A DNA stretch of 64,000 nt from Leptospiraceae bacterium (GTDB lineage Bacteria > Spirochaetota > Leptospiria > Leptospirales > Leptospiraceae). A model generated the notes under the pieces. The model was not told the DNA's origin. It ran no database searches and saw only the letters and a list, made by a program, of their open reading frames with translations. Positions 63,285 to 64,000 of the stretch are shown in pieces. Positions within the stretch are counted from its first letter, which is position 1; each line of letters begins with the position of its first letter. A program made the translations under genes and the position numbers. The stretch covers positions 220,001 to 284,000 of the forward strand of contig JABTUZ010000002.1 of NCBI GenBank assembly GCA_015075105.1. The letters are read 5' to 3'.

Positions 63285-64000
63285 TCAAATCTTAGGTCCG
63301 TAAGCCGTAAAATCAAAATCTTTAGAACCAGAAACATATTTCTTGAAATTCTCAATAAACATTCCGGCGAGTTTCTTTGCAGTTTCATCGTAAGCATTTT
63401 TATCTGCCCACGCCTCTCTTGGATTTAAGAGTGCCGAATCAACACCTTCTATTGACTTTGGAAATTCTACCTGAAAAATCGGATGCTTCTCAAAATCACC
63501 GGTTAATTTTCCATTTAAAATTGCAGTGATGATTGCCCTCGTAGCAGGAAGATTCATTCTTTTTCCTACTCCATAGGATCCTCCAACCAAACCGGTATTT
63601 AATAAGTAGGCTTTAACGTTATGCTTTTTCATTTTCTCACCAAGCAATTTTGCATAGTGAGTAGGATGAAGAGTCATAAACGCCTGTCCAAAACAAGCAG
63701 AAAAAGTAGCCTGTGGCTCCTTCACTCCTCTTTCAGTTCCAGCAACTTTTGCTGTGTAACCGGATAGGAAGTGGTACATTGCCTGTTCGATGGATAGCTT
63801 GGAAACAGGAGGTAAGACTCCAAAAGCGTCATAAGTCAAGAATATTATATTAGACGGATGACCAGCCTTAGACGGGGTTTGAATATTATCAATGTGGAAT
63901 ATCGGATAAGACACTCTAGTATTTTCAGTTTTGGCAGCAGAAGAGTAATCTACCTTTTTCGTCTTTTCATCATACACGACATTTTCCAAAAGAGCGTCTC
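63285..64000 (-). CDS. pckA: ATP-dependent phosphoenolpyruvate carboxykinase, C-terminal part (runs off the window)
   Basis: 238 codons of the C-terminal domain; the frame continues past 64000 ([11 protein letters not shown] at the edge). Recognised from [73 protein letters not shown] and [15 protein letters not shown]. Catalyses oxaloacetate to phosphoenolpyruvate in gluconeogenesis, which suits fatty-acid-fed leptospires. The P-loop lies outside the window. Confidence 0.95.
   Translation of the reverse strand, partial: DALLENVVYDEKTKKVDYSSAAKTENTRVSYPIFHIDNIQTPSKAGHPSNIIFLTYDAFGVLPPVSKLSIEQAMYHFLSGYTAKVAGTERGVKEPQATFSACFGQAFMTLHPTHYAKLLGEKMKKHNVKAYLLNTGLVGGSYGVGKRMNLPATRAIITAILNGKLTGDFEKHPIFQVEFPKSIEGVDSALLNPREAWADKNAYDETAKKLAGMFIENFKKYVSGSKDFDFTAYGPKI

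Noticed and set aside
1-64000. tRNA genes, CRISPR arrays or a replication origin
   Set aside because: No cloverleaf-compatible sequence with a TTCRANNC-type arm, no regularly spaced repeats, and no dnaA/DnaA-box cluster were seen in the intergenic regions.

Overview
The window is a 64 kb stretch of AT-rich, gene-dense chromosome from a spirochaete of the family Leptospiraceae. The assignment rests on several products read directly from the sequence. There is a LipL21-type lipoprotein (7008-7568), a spiro-SPASM radical SAM protein (19697-21220), a TIGR04452-like lipoprotein (6285-6623) and two remnants of what look like DUF1564 proteins (1-114 and 24587-25046). There is also a spirochaete/mitochondrial-type EF-G (49276-51384) and many lipoproteins with short, loose lipoboxes. 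The species cannot be told from this alone. I found no tRNA or rRNA gene, CRISPR array, prophage or intact insertion sequence.

Layout. 190-6623, minus strand: a divergent class A PBP, an SH3/Asp-box propeller protein, an AAA+/Fis regulator lacking the sigma-54 contact loop, a secreted vWA-like protein and a small lipoprotein. 7008-9359, plus strand: two lipoproteins, each followed by a clear terminator. 9418-16048, minus strand: patatin, uvrB, an RsbW-like ATPase, trmL, an S1-domain protein whose reading frame is broken, and a secreted amidohydrolase that has lost its metal-binding HxH. 16150-22420: a GHKL ATPase and a family 2 glycosyltransferase on the plus strand, then a minus-strand cluster of surA-like, spiro-SPASM, SpsF-like cytidylyltransferase/glycosyltransferase fusion and ruvC, with a possible unannotated 38-residue membrane peptide in front. 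22578-28753: an FAD oxidoreductase, a repeat-bearing gap, a DUF1564 pseudogene, a GHKL ATPase fused to a cyclic-nucleotide-binding domain, a VOC protein, and two unknown genes sharing a divergent promoter/operator.

28757-32731, minus strand: the tsaE-tsaB-rnr operon and an IPT/TIG lipoprotein. 32919-39005, plus strand: a holin-like membrane protein, a degenerate HD-GYP protein, aroC, rmlD, nuoG and nuoI. 39043-48733: a DegT-like protein without the PLP lysine, a class A PBP with a cytoplasmic zinc ribbon followed by two exported proteins, nudL and rnd, then purF and mltG. 48790-54734: DUF1232, EF-G, gmhB, TetR, and an unknown gene followed by a response regulator/PP2C phosphatase. 54711-61191, minus strand: a polytopic membrane protein, a DUF4105/Lnb-like cysteine-enzyme candidate, two paralogous Ser-rich lipoproteins and a GH36 alpha-galactosidase. 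61246-64000: an RNase D-like exonuclease, radA and the 3' end of pckA.

Themes. Envelope building dominates: two class A PBPs, MltG, SurA, glycan enzymes and at least six lipoproteins. A second theme is partner-switching signalling, with three RsbW/GHKL-type ATPases and one RsbU-type phosphatase. A third is the number of signalling or enzymatic proteins that have lost hallmark residues: AAA+, HD-GYP, DegT, amidohydrolase and vWA. The most interesting leads are the spiro-SPASM/SpsF pair, in which both adjacent proteins appear to carry the same nucleotidyltransferase fold, and the Lnb-like/lipoprotein/membrane cluster, which has a terminator-like hairpin built into a start region.
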